A DNA stretch of 64,000 nt from Noviherbaspirillum sp. UKPF54 (lineage in GTDB: Bacteria; Pseudomonadota; Gammaproteobacteria; Burkholderiales; Burkholderiaceae_D), in NCBI RefSeq assembly GCF_007874125.1, contig NZ_CP040128.1, positions 372,001 to 436,000 of the forward strand. Reading direction: 5' to 3'. Below the pieces are notes generated by a model. That model was not told the origin of the DNA. It was given only the letters and a program-made list of their open reading frames with translations, and ran no database searches. Positions 46,402 through 54,499 of the stretch are shown in pieces (the stretch's first letter is position 1; each line of letters starts with the position of its first letter). The translations under genes and the position numbers were made by a program.

Positions 46402-47988
46402 ATGCGCGAGGAAGCCGTCAACCGCAGTTCCGCCGCCAGCTCCTTTTGCGCGCCGGCCGCGCGGCCATGGGTGCTGGCAACGACCATCCTGGCATCCAGC
46501 ATGGTCTTTATCGACGGTACCGTGACCAACGTCGCGCTCCCCGCGCTGCAGCGGGAATTCAACGCGAGCGCCGCTGACGTGCAATGGGTGATCGAGTCCT
46601 ATGCATTGTTGCTGGCGGCCTTGTTGCTGGTCGGCGGAAGCGCGGGAGACCGGTTCGGCCGGCGGCGCGTATTCGCCACCGGCGTCGGCTTGTTCGCCCT
46701 GGCCTCCCTCTGGTGTGGCGTCGCCGGTTCGGTCGGCAGGCTCATTGATGCGCGGGCAGTGCAAGGCGTGGGCGGCGCGCTGCTCGTGCCGGGGAGCCTT
46801 GCGCTCATCAGTGCCTCTTTTCCGGAGGATGCGCGCGGCAAGGCGATCGGCACCTGGTCCGGATTTACCGCGATCACCGCTGCGCTCGGCCCGGTGGTCG
46901 GCGGCTTCCTGATCGAACACCTGTCGTGGCGCTACGTCTTTTTCATCAATCTGCCGCTGGCGCTGGTCGTGCTTTTCCTGGCCTTCCGCTATGTGCCCGA
47001 AAGCCGCAACACGCAGGCGCCGGGCCGCCTGGACTGGTCGGGGGCCTTGTTCGTCAGCGTCGCGCTGGGCTGCCTGGTGTATGCGCTGACCGAAGCGCCA
47101 TCCCGCGGCTGGAGAGATCCTCTTGTGGTCGGGGCAATGGGATGCTCCGTGCCGGCGCTGGCCGCATTCATGCTGGTGGAAACAAGGCATCCGTCGCCGA
47201 TGCTGCCGTTTGCGTTGTTCCGTTCCTGGAACTTCAGCGGCGCCAATCTGCTGACCTTATTCCTGTACGCGGCGCTCGGCGGCAGCCTGTTCTTCCTGCC
47301 GCTGAACCTGATCCAGGTGCAGGCTTATTCCGCGACGGCGGCCGGCGCCGCCTTGTTGCCGTTCATTCTGACCATGTTCGCTCTTTCGCGCTGGGCCGGC
47401 AGGCTGGTCGATCGCTACGGCTCACGGCGTCCGCTGATCGTCGGCCCGTTGATCGCCGCCTGCGGGTTTGCGCTGTTTGCCGTGCCCGCGGTCGGCGGCA
47501 GGTACTGGGCGACGTTTTTTCCGGCCGCGCTCGTGCTTGGACTGGGCATGGCGATCAGCGTCGCGCCGCTGACCACCACGGTCATGAATGCGCTGGATAA
47601 AAATCAGGCGGGCGTGGCATCCGGGATCAATAATGCGGTGTCACGGGTGGCGGCGCTGGTGGCGATTGCCTTGTTCGGCATCGTCATGGCGCGAGCGTTC
47701 GATGCGGAACTGATGCGCCGCACGCGCCAGCTGGTGCTATCGCCAGCCGTGGTGCAGCAGGTGCTGGCGCAGCGCCACAAGCTCGCGGCCATTGCATTGC
47801 CGGCGCAAAGCACGCAGGCGGAAAAGGCCGCGCTGAAGGCGGCCATCGATGATGCGTTCGTGGCCGGCTTCCGGCGCGTCATGCTGTTGTCCGCATTGCT
47901 GGCGCTGGCCGGCGCGGCGAGCGCCTGGCTGATGATAGACCGCCGGCGCAGATCGCCGGTAGATCATCCGGACAACGCTGCCGGATAG
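46402..47988 (+). CDS. DHA2-type MFS multidrug exporter (EmrB/QacA family)
   Basis: The 528-residue protein has about fourteen helices. The opening SSMVFIDGTVTNVALPALQ is the DHA2 motif D1, and motif A GDRFGRRRVF and motif C LGPVVGGFL are also present. It would export cationic or hydrophobic compounds using the proton gradient. No EmrA-type adaptor gene is next to it, so it probably acts as a single-component pump. AAGAAAGA precedes the ATG. Confidence 0.93.
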   Translation: MREEAVNRSSAASSFCAPAARPWVLATTILASSMVFIDGTVTNVALPALQREFNASAADVQWVIESYALLLAALLLVGGSAGDRFGRRRVFATGVGLFALASLWCGVAGSVGRLIDARAVQGVGGALLVPGSLALISASFPEDARGKAIGTWSGFTAITAALGPVVGGFLIEHLSWRYVFFINLPLALVVLFLAFRYVPESRNTQAPGRLDWSGALFVSVALGCLVYALTEAPSRGWRDPLVVGAMGCSVPALAAFMLVETRHPSPMLPFALFRSWNFSGANLLTLFLYAALGGSLFFLPLNLIQVQAYSATAAGAALLPFILTMFALSRWAGRLVDRYGSRRPLIVGPLIAACGFALFAVPAVGGRYWATFFPAALVLGLGMAISVAPLTTTVMNALDKNQAGVASGINNAVSRVAALVAIALFGIVMARAFDAELMRRTRQLVLSPAVVQQVLAQRHKLAAIALPAQSTQAEKAALKAAIDDAFVAGFRRVMLLSALLALAGAASAWLMIDRRRRSPVDHPDNAAG

Positions 47989-48008
47989 CGTCATCGGGAC
48001 CCGTGTGG

Positions 48009-48398
48009 CTATGCCGGCTTGCTGCCCCTGGAATCCATGTCCGCCAGCGACTCCCGCCCGCGCTCGGTAAGATCGAAACCGCCCGACTCTGCCTTCGGCG
48101 CGATCAGTCCTTTTCTGCTCAGGAAGGTGGCGACGTCCGCATCGATCGAGGCCGGTGCGGCAGCCACCACCGCCGCGTTCGCCACCGCGCGCAGTCCATC
48201 GACACAGCGTTTGACGAACAGCGTTTGCTGTCCTTTTTCAGTGAGCGAAAGCGTGCCATCCCTGGCGCTCGCCACATATTTCAGTCCAATCAGCTTCTTG
48301 GCATTTCGTGCGATGCAGGCATTGGGCCGCACGCCTTTTTTCATCTGCCGGATCTGGGCCAGCGCTTCAAATTCATCCTTCGTCAAACTGTCGTCCAT
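48009..48398 (-). CDS. small protein with two winged-helix-like half repeats
   Basis: From ATG 48398 the 129-residue protein contains two similar segments, KKLIGLKYVASARDGTLSLT and RKGLIAPKAESGGFDLTERG. Each ends in LTE-x-G-x-x-L, like the wing and last helix of small DNA-binding domains. A shortened, broken relative lies at 62028-62220. AGGAAAAAG precedes the ATG. It follows the gene at 48437 after 38 bases, so both may be cotranscribed. No function is known. Confidence 0.68.
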   Translation of the reverse strand: MDDSLTKDEFEALAQIRQMKKGVRPNACIARNAKKLIGLKYVASARDGTLSLTEKGQQTLFVKRCVDGLRAVANAAVVAAAPASIDADVATFLSRKGLIAPKAESGGFDLTERGRESLADMDSRGSKPA

Positions 48399-48436
48399 GT
48401 CTTTTTCCTGAAATCGTATTCCTGTTATCAAGCGGG

Positions 48437-48718
48437 CTATTTCTTGCGCTTGCCCGGTTGCCTGGGTTTCGGCGCCGACGGCTGGCGGGATTGAGGACGC
48501 GCCTGAGAACGGGACTGGCTGATTTGTGCGAATAATGTCTTCGCGTCCTGTACCGCGCGTTCTTGCGTGCGCATCGCCGGAATGTCGTCATGCAGCGTGA
48601 AAAAATCCGCCGCCTGCGCGCGCATCACATGCTTGATCGCGGCGGCGTCGCTCATGTCGAACATCTCGGTCAGCAGCGTGGTGACTTCGTCCAGGTAGTC
48701 TTCGTAGGTCATTGGCAT
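48437..48718 (-). CDS. small cytosolic protein with basic tail
   Basis: The 93-residue protein begins MPMTYEDYLDEVTTLLTEMF, has a helical core (AAAIKHVMRAQAADFFTLHDD) and ends in an Arg/Gln/Pro-rich basic tail (PKPRQPGKRKK). The tail suggests nucleic-acid contact. It is the upstream partner of the gene at 48009-48398. No family is recognised. Confidence 0.6.
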   Translation of the reverse strand: MPMTYEDYLDEVTTLLTEMFDMSDAAAIKHVMRAQAADFFTLHDDIPAMRTQERAVQDAKTLFAQISQSRSQARPQSRQPSAPKPRQPGKRKK

Positions 48719-48852
48719 GGTGGGGCGCGCGTGTTGATGTGCTACGCAGTATATCGGGCGCCGGGCAATAGTGCGCGGCGCGCATGCTGGATTTGCCGTG
48801 TGAAGGCAAAAGGCAAGGCATGCCGCAAGGGCAAGCCGGAGCCGGCAGGATG

Positions 48853-50094
48853 CTAGTGAAGATGCCTGCGGGCCGCCTGCTCGAGCGGCACCGGCTGTCC
48901 GAGGTAGTATCCCTGCATGTGAGAGATGCCCAGGTTTCGCAGCGTCTCGATTTCCGAAGCGTTCTCCACGCCTTCCGCGACGATGGTCGCCCCGGTTTCC
49001 CGTGAAAACATGGAAAAAGCCGCGGCCAGCGCCCGGCGCGAAGCGTCGCCATCGATATTGTGCGTCAGGCTCATGTCGAGCTTGATGCGTTCCGGCGCGA
49101 GCTTGAGTATGTGCCGAAAACTCGCATAGCCGGCGCCGGCGTCGTCGACCGCGATCTGCAACCCGCGATCCCGAAAGGGCTGAATCCGCTTGATCAAGTC
49201 ATCGTAGTAATCCACGATCGTATGCTCGGTGATCTCCAGCGTGACCTGCTGCAGCGACCTGTCCCTGAAAATGTCGTCCAGCGCGCCTTGCAGGATGTGT
49301 TGGGGCGAGAGATTGACCGATAAATACACATTGGCCGGAAACCGTTGCAGCGCGTCCAACGCCATGTGGATGGCCTTGGTCTCCAGTTCCAGCCCCAGCC
49401 CGATTTCGTTGGCGTCCTTGAACCAGCGATCGGGCGGACGGTGCGGACGCGGGCTGAAACGGGCAAGCGCTTCGAAGCCGGCGACCCGGTCTTTCGACAG
49501 GTCGTAGATCGGCTGAAAGACCATCTGCAGGTAGTCGCGCTGCAGGACTTCCCGAATGCCGGCTTCCATCGCCTGGCGCCTGCGCGAGGCTTCCTGTTCG
49601 CTGTCGATCAGCCTGGCCGTCACGTCGGCGAAAACCCGCATCATGTTCAGGTCGCGCTGATCAAGCGTGCGGTCCGGCGTAAAGCTGAAGCAGCAGAAGG
49701 TCCCGTAGATGTCGCCGTCGGCCAGGCGGATGGGAACGCTCAGATGCGCCCCAACCGGCAGCGCGTGGGTAACGGGGAGGGCGGCGGCGACCGGATTGTC
49801 GCGCGCATCGGTCATGAGCTCCGGCAGGCGGCCATCGACGATCCGCTGGCAGTAGGACTCTTCGAGGGGATCGCCGTTTCCGACCTGGACCGGATTGCCC
49901 GGCGCGACAGGATCGACATGGCGAAATACGCGTCGGCCTTGCGAAAATTCGGAAACGAACGCGACATCCATCTGCAGGTGCTGCCGGATAGCGCTCAACA
50001 GCTCGACGACCGATGCATGCTTCGACGAAGCAGACACGCCTATGCCGTGAAGTAATAATTCCGTCAATGCCACTTTATCGTCCCTTGTCTTCAT
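48853..50094 (-). CDS. GAF-EAL cyclic-di-GMP phosphodiesterase
   Basis: The 413-residue cytosolic protein has an N-terminal GAF domain (about 25-165, with AHLSVPIRLADGDIYGTFCCFS) and a C-terminal EAL domain. The EAL motif reads FEALARF, with SVNLSPQHIL, LEITEHTIV, DDAGAGYASF and KLDMSLT as metal and substrate determinants. It should hydrolyse c-di-GMP in response to a small ligand or redox state sensed by GAF. It stands alone; the start at 50094 lacks a strong ribosome site. Confidence 0.92.
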   Translation of the reverse strand: MKTRDDKVALTELLLHGIGVSASSKHASVVELLSAIRQHLQMDVAFVSEFSQGRRVFRHVDPVAPGNPVQVGNGDPLEESYCQRIVDGRLPELMTDARDNPVAAALPVTHALPVGAHLSVPIRLADGDIYGTFCCFSFTPDRTLDQRDLNMMRVFADVTARLIDSEQEASRRRQAMEAGIREVLQRDYLQMVFQPIYDLSKDRVAGFEALARFSPRPHRPPDRWFKDANEIGLGLELETKAIHMALDALQRFPANVYLSVNLSPQHILQGALDDIFRDRSLQQVTLEITEHTIVDYYDDLIKRIQPFRDRGLQIAVDDAGAGYASFRHILKLAPERIKLDMSLTHNIDGDASRRALAAAFSMFSRETGATIVAEGVENASEIETLRNLGISHMQGYYLGQPVPLEQAARRHLH

Positions 50095-50212
50095 TCATGA
50101 TGACTTTGAGAATGCAACAACGATAAGGTTCAGGAGGCAAGTGCTTGGCGCGGCGCAAAACAAACGCTGCATCACTCGGATGTCGAAACCCCGGGACCCG
50201 TCCAGGGAAATT

Positions 50213-50983
50213 TCACCGTTGTGAAAAACGCACCGTCAGGTCGCCGAGATCGCCATAGCGGATCGCCGCTTCCTGTCCGACAGGCAAATCGAAACTGCCG
50301 GCGTACGAGCCGGTGATCACCGCTTGTCCCGCTTGCAAACCCGTTCCCTGGCTGCGCAGGAATTCCGCCAGCCAGTACAGCGGAGCGCGCGGATCGGCGT
50401 TCGGATGACGGCCGTCGAGCGATGTTTCATGTCCCGATTCAAGTCTCACGCGAATCGGCATCGCGGCAGCCATACGCGCCTTTTCCCCATCGACTGCCAT
50501 GCCGACGAACAGTCCCTGATTGAGCAAGCCATCCGCCAGATTCTCCGCGAAAGACACGCCGGCGGGATCGCTGTAGCGGCTGTCGATCAATTCCAGCGCG
50601 AGGCGCGTCTCCGCGATCGCGGCATCGACCTCTGCCGGCATATAGGCGGCATCGCGCGCAGGCAGGTCCTTGCCGAGTATGAATGCCAGTTCCGGTTCGA
50701 CGCGAACATGTCCTGCGCGAACGATAGCCCGGCAATCCCCGGCGCCCTGGACCGTCACGTCGTAAATCGGCGCCATGACAATGCGGCCCTCGGAAGGCGT
50801 GCCGCATTTCCATGCGCGCACCGGCACGCCGAGCAACCCGGTGACGCTGGACTGGATCGCCAGCGCCGCGCCGACGTCCGGTGGCCGGCACGATTCAGGC
50901 AGGCGCGGGCCCTGGTCGGCATTCCTGCGCCGCGTTGCAAGTATCGATGCGGCGCTGGAGACAAGCGAGGAGTTCCGGGACAT
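50213..50983 (-). CDS. 2-keto-4-pentenoate hydratase-like (MhpD/FAH superfamily) protein
   Basis: The 256-residue protein matches the MhpD/XylJ branch: GRIVMAPIYD, the metal-binding RVEPELAFILGKDLP, NPDADPRAPLYWLA-like segment and QAVITGSYAG near the end. Such enzymes hydrate 2-hydroxypentadienoate in meta-cleavage pathways or decarboxylate oxalocrotonate. No other catabolic genes adjoin it, so the substrate is open. The ATG at 50983 is chosen because the upstream extension is Arg-rich and unlike the family. Confidence 0.85.
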   Translation of the reverse strand: MSRNSSLVSSAASILATRRRNADQGPRLPESCRPPDVGAALAIQSSVTGLLGVPVRAWKCGTPSEGRIVMAPIYDVTVQGAGDCRAIVRAGHVRVEPELAFILGKDLPARDAAYMPAEVDAAIAETRLALELIDSRYSDPAGVSFAENLADGLLNQGLFVGMAVDGEKARMAAAMPIRVRLESGHETSLDGRHPNADPRAPLYWLAEFLRSQGTGLQAGQAVITGSYAGSFDLPVGQEAAIRYGDLGDLTVRFSQR

Positions 50984-51042
50984 GAATACCTTTGAATGAA
51001 AGCGTCTGGATAGCCAATACGCGGCACCGGCGTGTCGGGCCG

Positions 51043-51411
51043 TCAGGCTTGCAACAGGCGAGACAGCTCGCCGCTCGCAATCAGCTTCTGCAAGTCGCTG
51101 GCGCCGCCGATCAGCACGCCCTTCACGAAGATCATCGGAAGAGTCGGCCAGCCGGTCCACATCTTCAGCGCGTTACGCCGGCGCCAGCCGGAGAGATAGC
51201 TGCCGTACTCGAGATACCTGTACGGCACCTTCGCCGCATCGAGCGCCGCTCTTGCCTTGCGCGGGAAAGGATTTTGGGCCATGCCGACCACGACGACCGC
51301 GTTTGATGCAATCGCCGCCTTGACCTCGTTGACGATATCGGCATTGGCATTGGCAACTGTGGCGCGGATAGCCGGGTGGATGTGATCTTCGTCGAGAATG
51401 TTTCGTGCCAT
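51043..51411 (-). CDS. glutaredoxin-like protein lacking the active-site cysteines
   Basis: The 122-residue protein has the glutaredoxin fold with KAAIASNAVVVVGMAQNPFP at the active-site region and GWPTLPMIFVKGVLIGGASD, the cis-Pro and glutathione-binding part. Where CPYC or CGFS should be, it reads QNPFP. No Cys occurs anywhere in the protein. It cannot do thiol exchange and may bind glutathione or a partner only. Confidence 0.75.
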   Translation of the reverse strand: MARNILDEDHIHPAIRATVANANADIVNEVKAAIASNAVVVVGMAQNPFPRKARAALDAAKVPYRYLEYGSYLSGWRRRNALKMWTGWPTLPMIFVKGVLIGGASDLQKLIASGELSRLLQA

Positions 51412-51518
51412 CGAAATTTTTCCTGTTTAAAGCGCCAGGCATACGCACGTTTCAGTGAGCGTAATGCTTGCGCACCACTTGGGACAGCATCGAAAAGCGC
51501 CGTCTGCCGGGAATGAAA

Positions 51519-51557
51519 GGGGCAGACCCGATTGAGCTTGTCGAGTCCGCCCCATGT
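51519..51557. repeat. dispersed palindrome copy (variant)
   Basis: GGGGCAGACCCGA and TCGAGTCCGCCCC are imperfect arms around TTGAGCTTG, followed by ATGT. It is a degenerate member of the family, located just after the stop of the gene at 51566. Confidence 0.65.
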
Positions 51558-51565
51558 ACCCCTTG

Positions 51566-51943
51566 TTACTTCTTCGGGCTGATCGTCGCTTCCTCGATCA
51601 GCAGCGGATACATGTAGCCCGAACCGAAATCCCGATTCAGCACCACCACGCCGGAGATGGTGACCTCGTCGCCGACATTGGCACTCTGCTTGCTGGTGAC
51701 GATCAGCTTGTTGCCGTCCGGCGCGCCGGTTCCATCCTGGACGTGAACGAAGTTGCGGCCCATGATGCCGTTGTTGACCTTCACGACCTTGCCTTGCGCG
51801 CTGATGGTCTTGCCGGCGAGCGCATCCTTGGTCTTGTATATTTCGGCGACCGACTTCATGTTGGCCTGCGCCGCGGCCATGCCGGATGACGCAAGGCCGA
51901 GGATCGCGACGAGTGCGGCGAAGGCGAGGGATTGAAGCTTCAT
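51566..51943 (-). CDS. exported OB-fold (tRNA-anti-like) protein
   Basis: The 125-residue protein has a signal peptide (LAFAALVAILGLASSGMAAA). An OB-fold follows with GKTISAQGKVVKVNNGIMGR, FVHVQDGTG and VGDEVTISGVVVLNRDFGSG. Such exported OB-folds are often annotated as DNA-binding but are more likely ligand or cytochrome-partner domains. AAAGGAA precedes the ATG at 51943. Confidence 0.8.
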   Translation of the reverse strand: MKLQSLAFAALVAILGLASSGMAAAQANMKSVAEIYKTKDALAGKTISAQGKVVKVNNGIMGRNFVHVQDGTGAPDGNKLIVTSKQSANVGDEVTISGVVVLNRDFGSGYMYPLLIEEATISPKK

Positions 51944-52089
51944 GAATATTCCTTTAATGAGTAGGTGGAGAGGGAAGTAACGGCGGCAGTATACCCCCTG
52001 CTTGCCGTGTTTCTCCGTCCGGCCGCCATGACGCCCGGCGTGCGTGCTTCCAACGCGCGAACGCGGTGAGCAGGCTCGATTTCGCGCTT

Positions 52090-52110
52090 GATCGGGGCTG
52101 CCCCATATAG
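52090..52110. repeat. decayed dispersed palindrome end
   Basis: GATCGGGGCTGCCCCATATAG keeps only the outer CCCCATAT and part of an arm. It lies in the 269-base leader region of the NosP-like operon. Confidence 0.45.
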
Positions 52111-52212
52111 CACCGATGCACCACATTTGAACTTTACTATTCAGATAAGGCTCCAAAGAAAGACCCGGTAACCGTAAAAATTGCGCCGCAGTGTCGCGAT
52201 AGGGCATCCGCA

Positions 52213-53361
52213 GTGACTCCACAGACCTATGTTCGTGCTGCGCAATCTTGCGCGACAGATGCGCGCACTGCCGTGCGCGAGCTTCATGCTGGTATTCAAC
52301 AACCGAATACCGAGCTCGTCATCTTCTTTTGTTCGAGCCTCTACGATCTCGATGCCGTTGCTGATGAAGTGAACCGATTGTTCGCCGGCGTGACCGTCGT
52401 CGGCTGTACCACGGCGGGCGAGATCGGACCGGACGGCTATAAGAGCCATAGCATTACCGGCGCCAGTTTTTCCGCCAGCGTAAGTTCGGCAGTGATCGGG
52501 CGCATCGGCCAGCTTCAGCAATTCGAAATTGCCAGCGGAAGGCGCTTCGCGCAATCACTGCTGCAACAACTGGAAAGCCGTGCGCCGGCGGCGGATACCG
52601 GCAACAGCTTTGCGTTTCTGCTGATTGACGGCATGTCACGGCGGGAAGAAGCGGTGGCGCGCGCGTTGCAGGATGGATTGGGGCAGATCCCGCTGTTTGG
52701 CGGTTCCGCAGGAGACGACCTGGAATTGGCGCGCGCCTGGGTCTTTCATGAAAACAAGTTTCATTCCGACAGTGCCGTGCTGGTTTTAGTCAGCAGCGCG
52801 CTTCCCTTCAAGATTTTCAAGACCCAGCACTTCGTCAGCGAAGCGGAACGGCTGGTGGTGACCGAAGCGGACGCCAGCCGCCGCGTCGTCAAGGAAATCA
52901 ACGGCTTGCCGGCCGCCGAGGAATACGCGCGGGTGGTCGGCGTCCATGTCAGCGACCTCAGTCCGCAACGCTTCGCCGCATCGCCGGTGGTGGTGGCCAT
53001 CGACGGCACCGATTACGTGAGGTCGATCCAGAAATCCAACGACGACGGCAGCCTGACGTTTTATTGCGCGATCGACGAAGGCCTGGTGCTGCGCGTGGTA
53101 CGGGGCGTGGATCTTCTCGGTAACCTGGAGCGAGCGTTCGATGGCCTGCGCGCGTCCGTCGGCCCGCTGCAAATGGTGATTGCCTGCGACTGTGTGCTGC
53201 GCAACCTGGAAATAACGCAAAGCGGGTTGAAAGAAGCGGTCGGCGCCGTGCTGCGCAAAAACAACGCGGTCGGCTTCAGTACTTACGGAGAGCAGTTCCG
53301 TGGCGTGCACGTCAACCAGACGCTGACCGGCATCGCCTTCGGCTGCCCGCGCGATGGCTGA
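52213..53361 (+). CDS. FIST-domain sensor, NosP-like
   Basis: The 382-residue cytosolic protein has an N-terminal FIST domain (VIFFCSSLYDLDAVADEV, GVTVVGCTTAGEIGPDGY) and a C-terminal FIST_C domain (VIACDCVLRNLEITQ, AVGFSTYGEQFRGVHVNQT). NosP proteins of this type bind haem and sense nitric oxide, controlling a partner histidine kinase. The start is GTG at 52213. The kinase gene begins eight bases before this stop, as in known nosP operons. Haem binding here is inferred, not seen. Confidence 0.82.
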   Translation: MTPQTYVRAAQSCATDARTAVRELHAGIQQPNTELVIFFCSSLYDLDAVADEVNRLFAGVTVVGCTTAGEIGPDGYKSHSITGASFSASVSSAVIGRIGQLQQFEIASGRRFAQSLLQQLESRAPAADTGNSFAFLLIDGMSRREEAVARALQDGLGQIPLFGGSAGDDLELARAWVFHENKFHSDSAVLVLVSSALPFKIFKTQHFVSEAERLVVTEADASRRVVKEINGLPAAEEYARVVGVHVSDLSPQRFAASPVVVAIDGTDYVRSIQKSNDDGSLTFYCAIDEGLVLRVVRGVDLLGNLERAFDGLRASVGPLQMVIACDCVLRNLEITQSGLKEAVGAVLRKNNAVGFSTYGEQFRGVHVNQTLTGIAFGCPRDG

Positions 53362-54499
53362 ACTGATGGCATCCGCCGCAGCCGCCGAAGAGCAGCAGCT
53401 GCGCAATGAAATCGCGCGCCTCAACAAGGTGGTGCAGGCGCTGATGAACCGTGCCGAGCGCAGCATGAATGCGCAGGGGTCGGATTTCGGCTTGTTCCAG
53501 ACCGCCATCGTCCTTGAAGACCAGGTGCGCGACCGCACCCGCGAACTGGAGGCGGCGCTGAGGGAAAATGAAAAGATCAACCGTGCCCTGCAGCGCGCCA
53601 CCGAGCAGATGGAACGCGAGATCGAAGAGCGCAAGCGGGCGCATGCCGAACTCGAGCGCGAGCGCGAAGAGCAGAAAGTCTTGATCGACCAGCTGGAACA
53701 AGCGATGAACCAGCTGGTGCAGGCCGAGAAACTGGCGGCGCTCGGCAGCCTGGTGGCGGGCGTGGCGCACGAACTCAACACGCCGCTCGGCAATTCGCTC
53801 ACGGTGGCCTCGGCGCTGAACGAGGTGATCCGCAATTTCATGGAACGCTTCCATGCAGGCAGCTTGAGCAAGCAGGCGCTGCTCGATTTCATTGCCCAGT
53901 GCCGCGAAGCCGCGCAGCTGGTCGAACGCAACTCGCAACGCGCCGCCGCCCTGATCGGCAATTTCAAGCAAGTCGCGGTCGACCAGACCAGCATGCGCCG
54001 CCGAAAATTCGACCTGCGCCAGGCGCTGGACGAAGTGCTGTCGACGCTGCAGCCAAACTTCCGGCATACCCGGCATCGCCTGGAAGTCGACGTCGAACCG
54101 GGCATCGAGATCGACGGCTATCCCGGACCGGTCGAGCAAATCATCGCCAACCTGCTGACCAATTCGCTGCTGCACGGGTTCGAAGGCATCGACGAGGGCA
54201 TCATCCGCATCAGCGCCGAACAGCGCGCCCGGGACCATGTCGCGCTGTGCTTCAGCGACAATGGCGTAGGCATGAGCGAGACGACCGCCCGGCGCGCGTT
54301 CGATCCCTTCTTCACCACCAAGCTGGGAAAAGGCGGCAGCGGCCTCGGGTTGTACATCGTCTACAACCTGGCGACGGTCGTGTTGGGCGGCACAATCAGC
54401 CTTGCCAGCAGCCCGGGGCAGGGGGCTCGCTTCGAACTGCTGCTGCCGCGGGTAGCGCCGCAAGCGCCCGTCGTCGAAGAGGAAAGCCATGCGACCTGA
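53354..54499 (+). CDS. cytosolic hybrid-less histidine kinase, NahK-like
   Basis: The 381-residue kinase has a long N-terminal coiled coil (about 10-130, rich in Glu/Arg/Gln) and the H-box VAGVAHELNTPLGN. HATPase boxes follow: NLLTNSLLHG, CFSDNGVGM, FDPFFTTK and GGSGLGLYIVYN. No membrane helix or PAS domain is seen, so it depends on an upstream sensor, fitting control by the NosP-like protein. Genes overlap by eight bases upstream and eleven downstream, indicating tight translational coupling. Confidence 0.92.
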   Translation: MAELMASAAAAEEQQLRNEIARLNKVVQALMNRAERSMNAQGSDFGLFQTAIVLEDQVRDRTRELEAALRENEKINRALQRATEQMEREIEERKRAHAELEREREEQKVLIDQLEQAMNQLVQAEKLAALGSLVAGVAHELNTPLGNSLTVASALNEVIRNFMERFHAGSLSKQALLDFIAQCREAAQLVERNSQRAAALIGNFKQVAVDQTSMRRRKFDLRQALDEVLSTLQPNFRHTRHRLEVDVEPGIEIDGYPGPVEQIIANLLTNSLLHGFEGIDEGIIRISAEQRARDHVALCFSDNGVGMSETTARRAFDPFFTTKLGKGGSGLGLYIVYNLATVVLGGTISLASSPGQGARFELLLPRVAPQAPVVEEESHAT

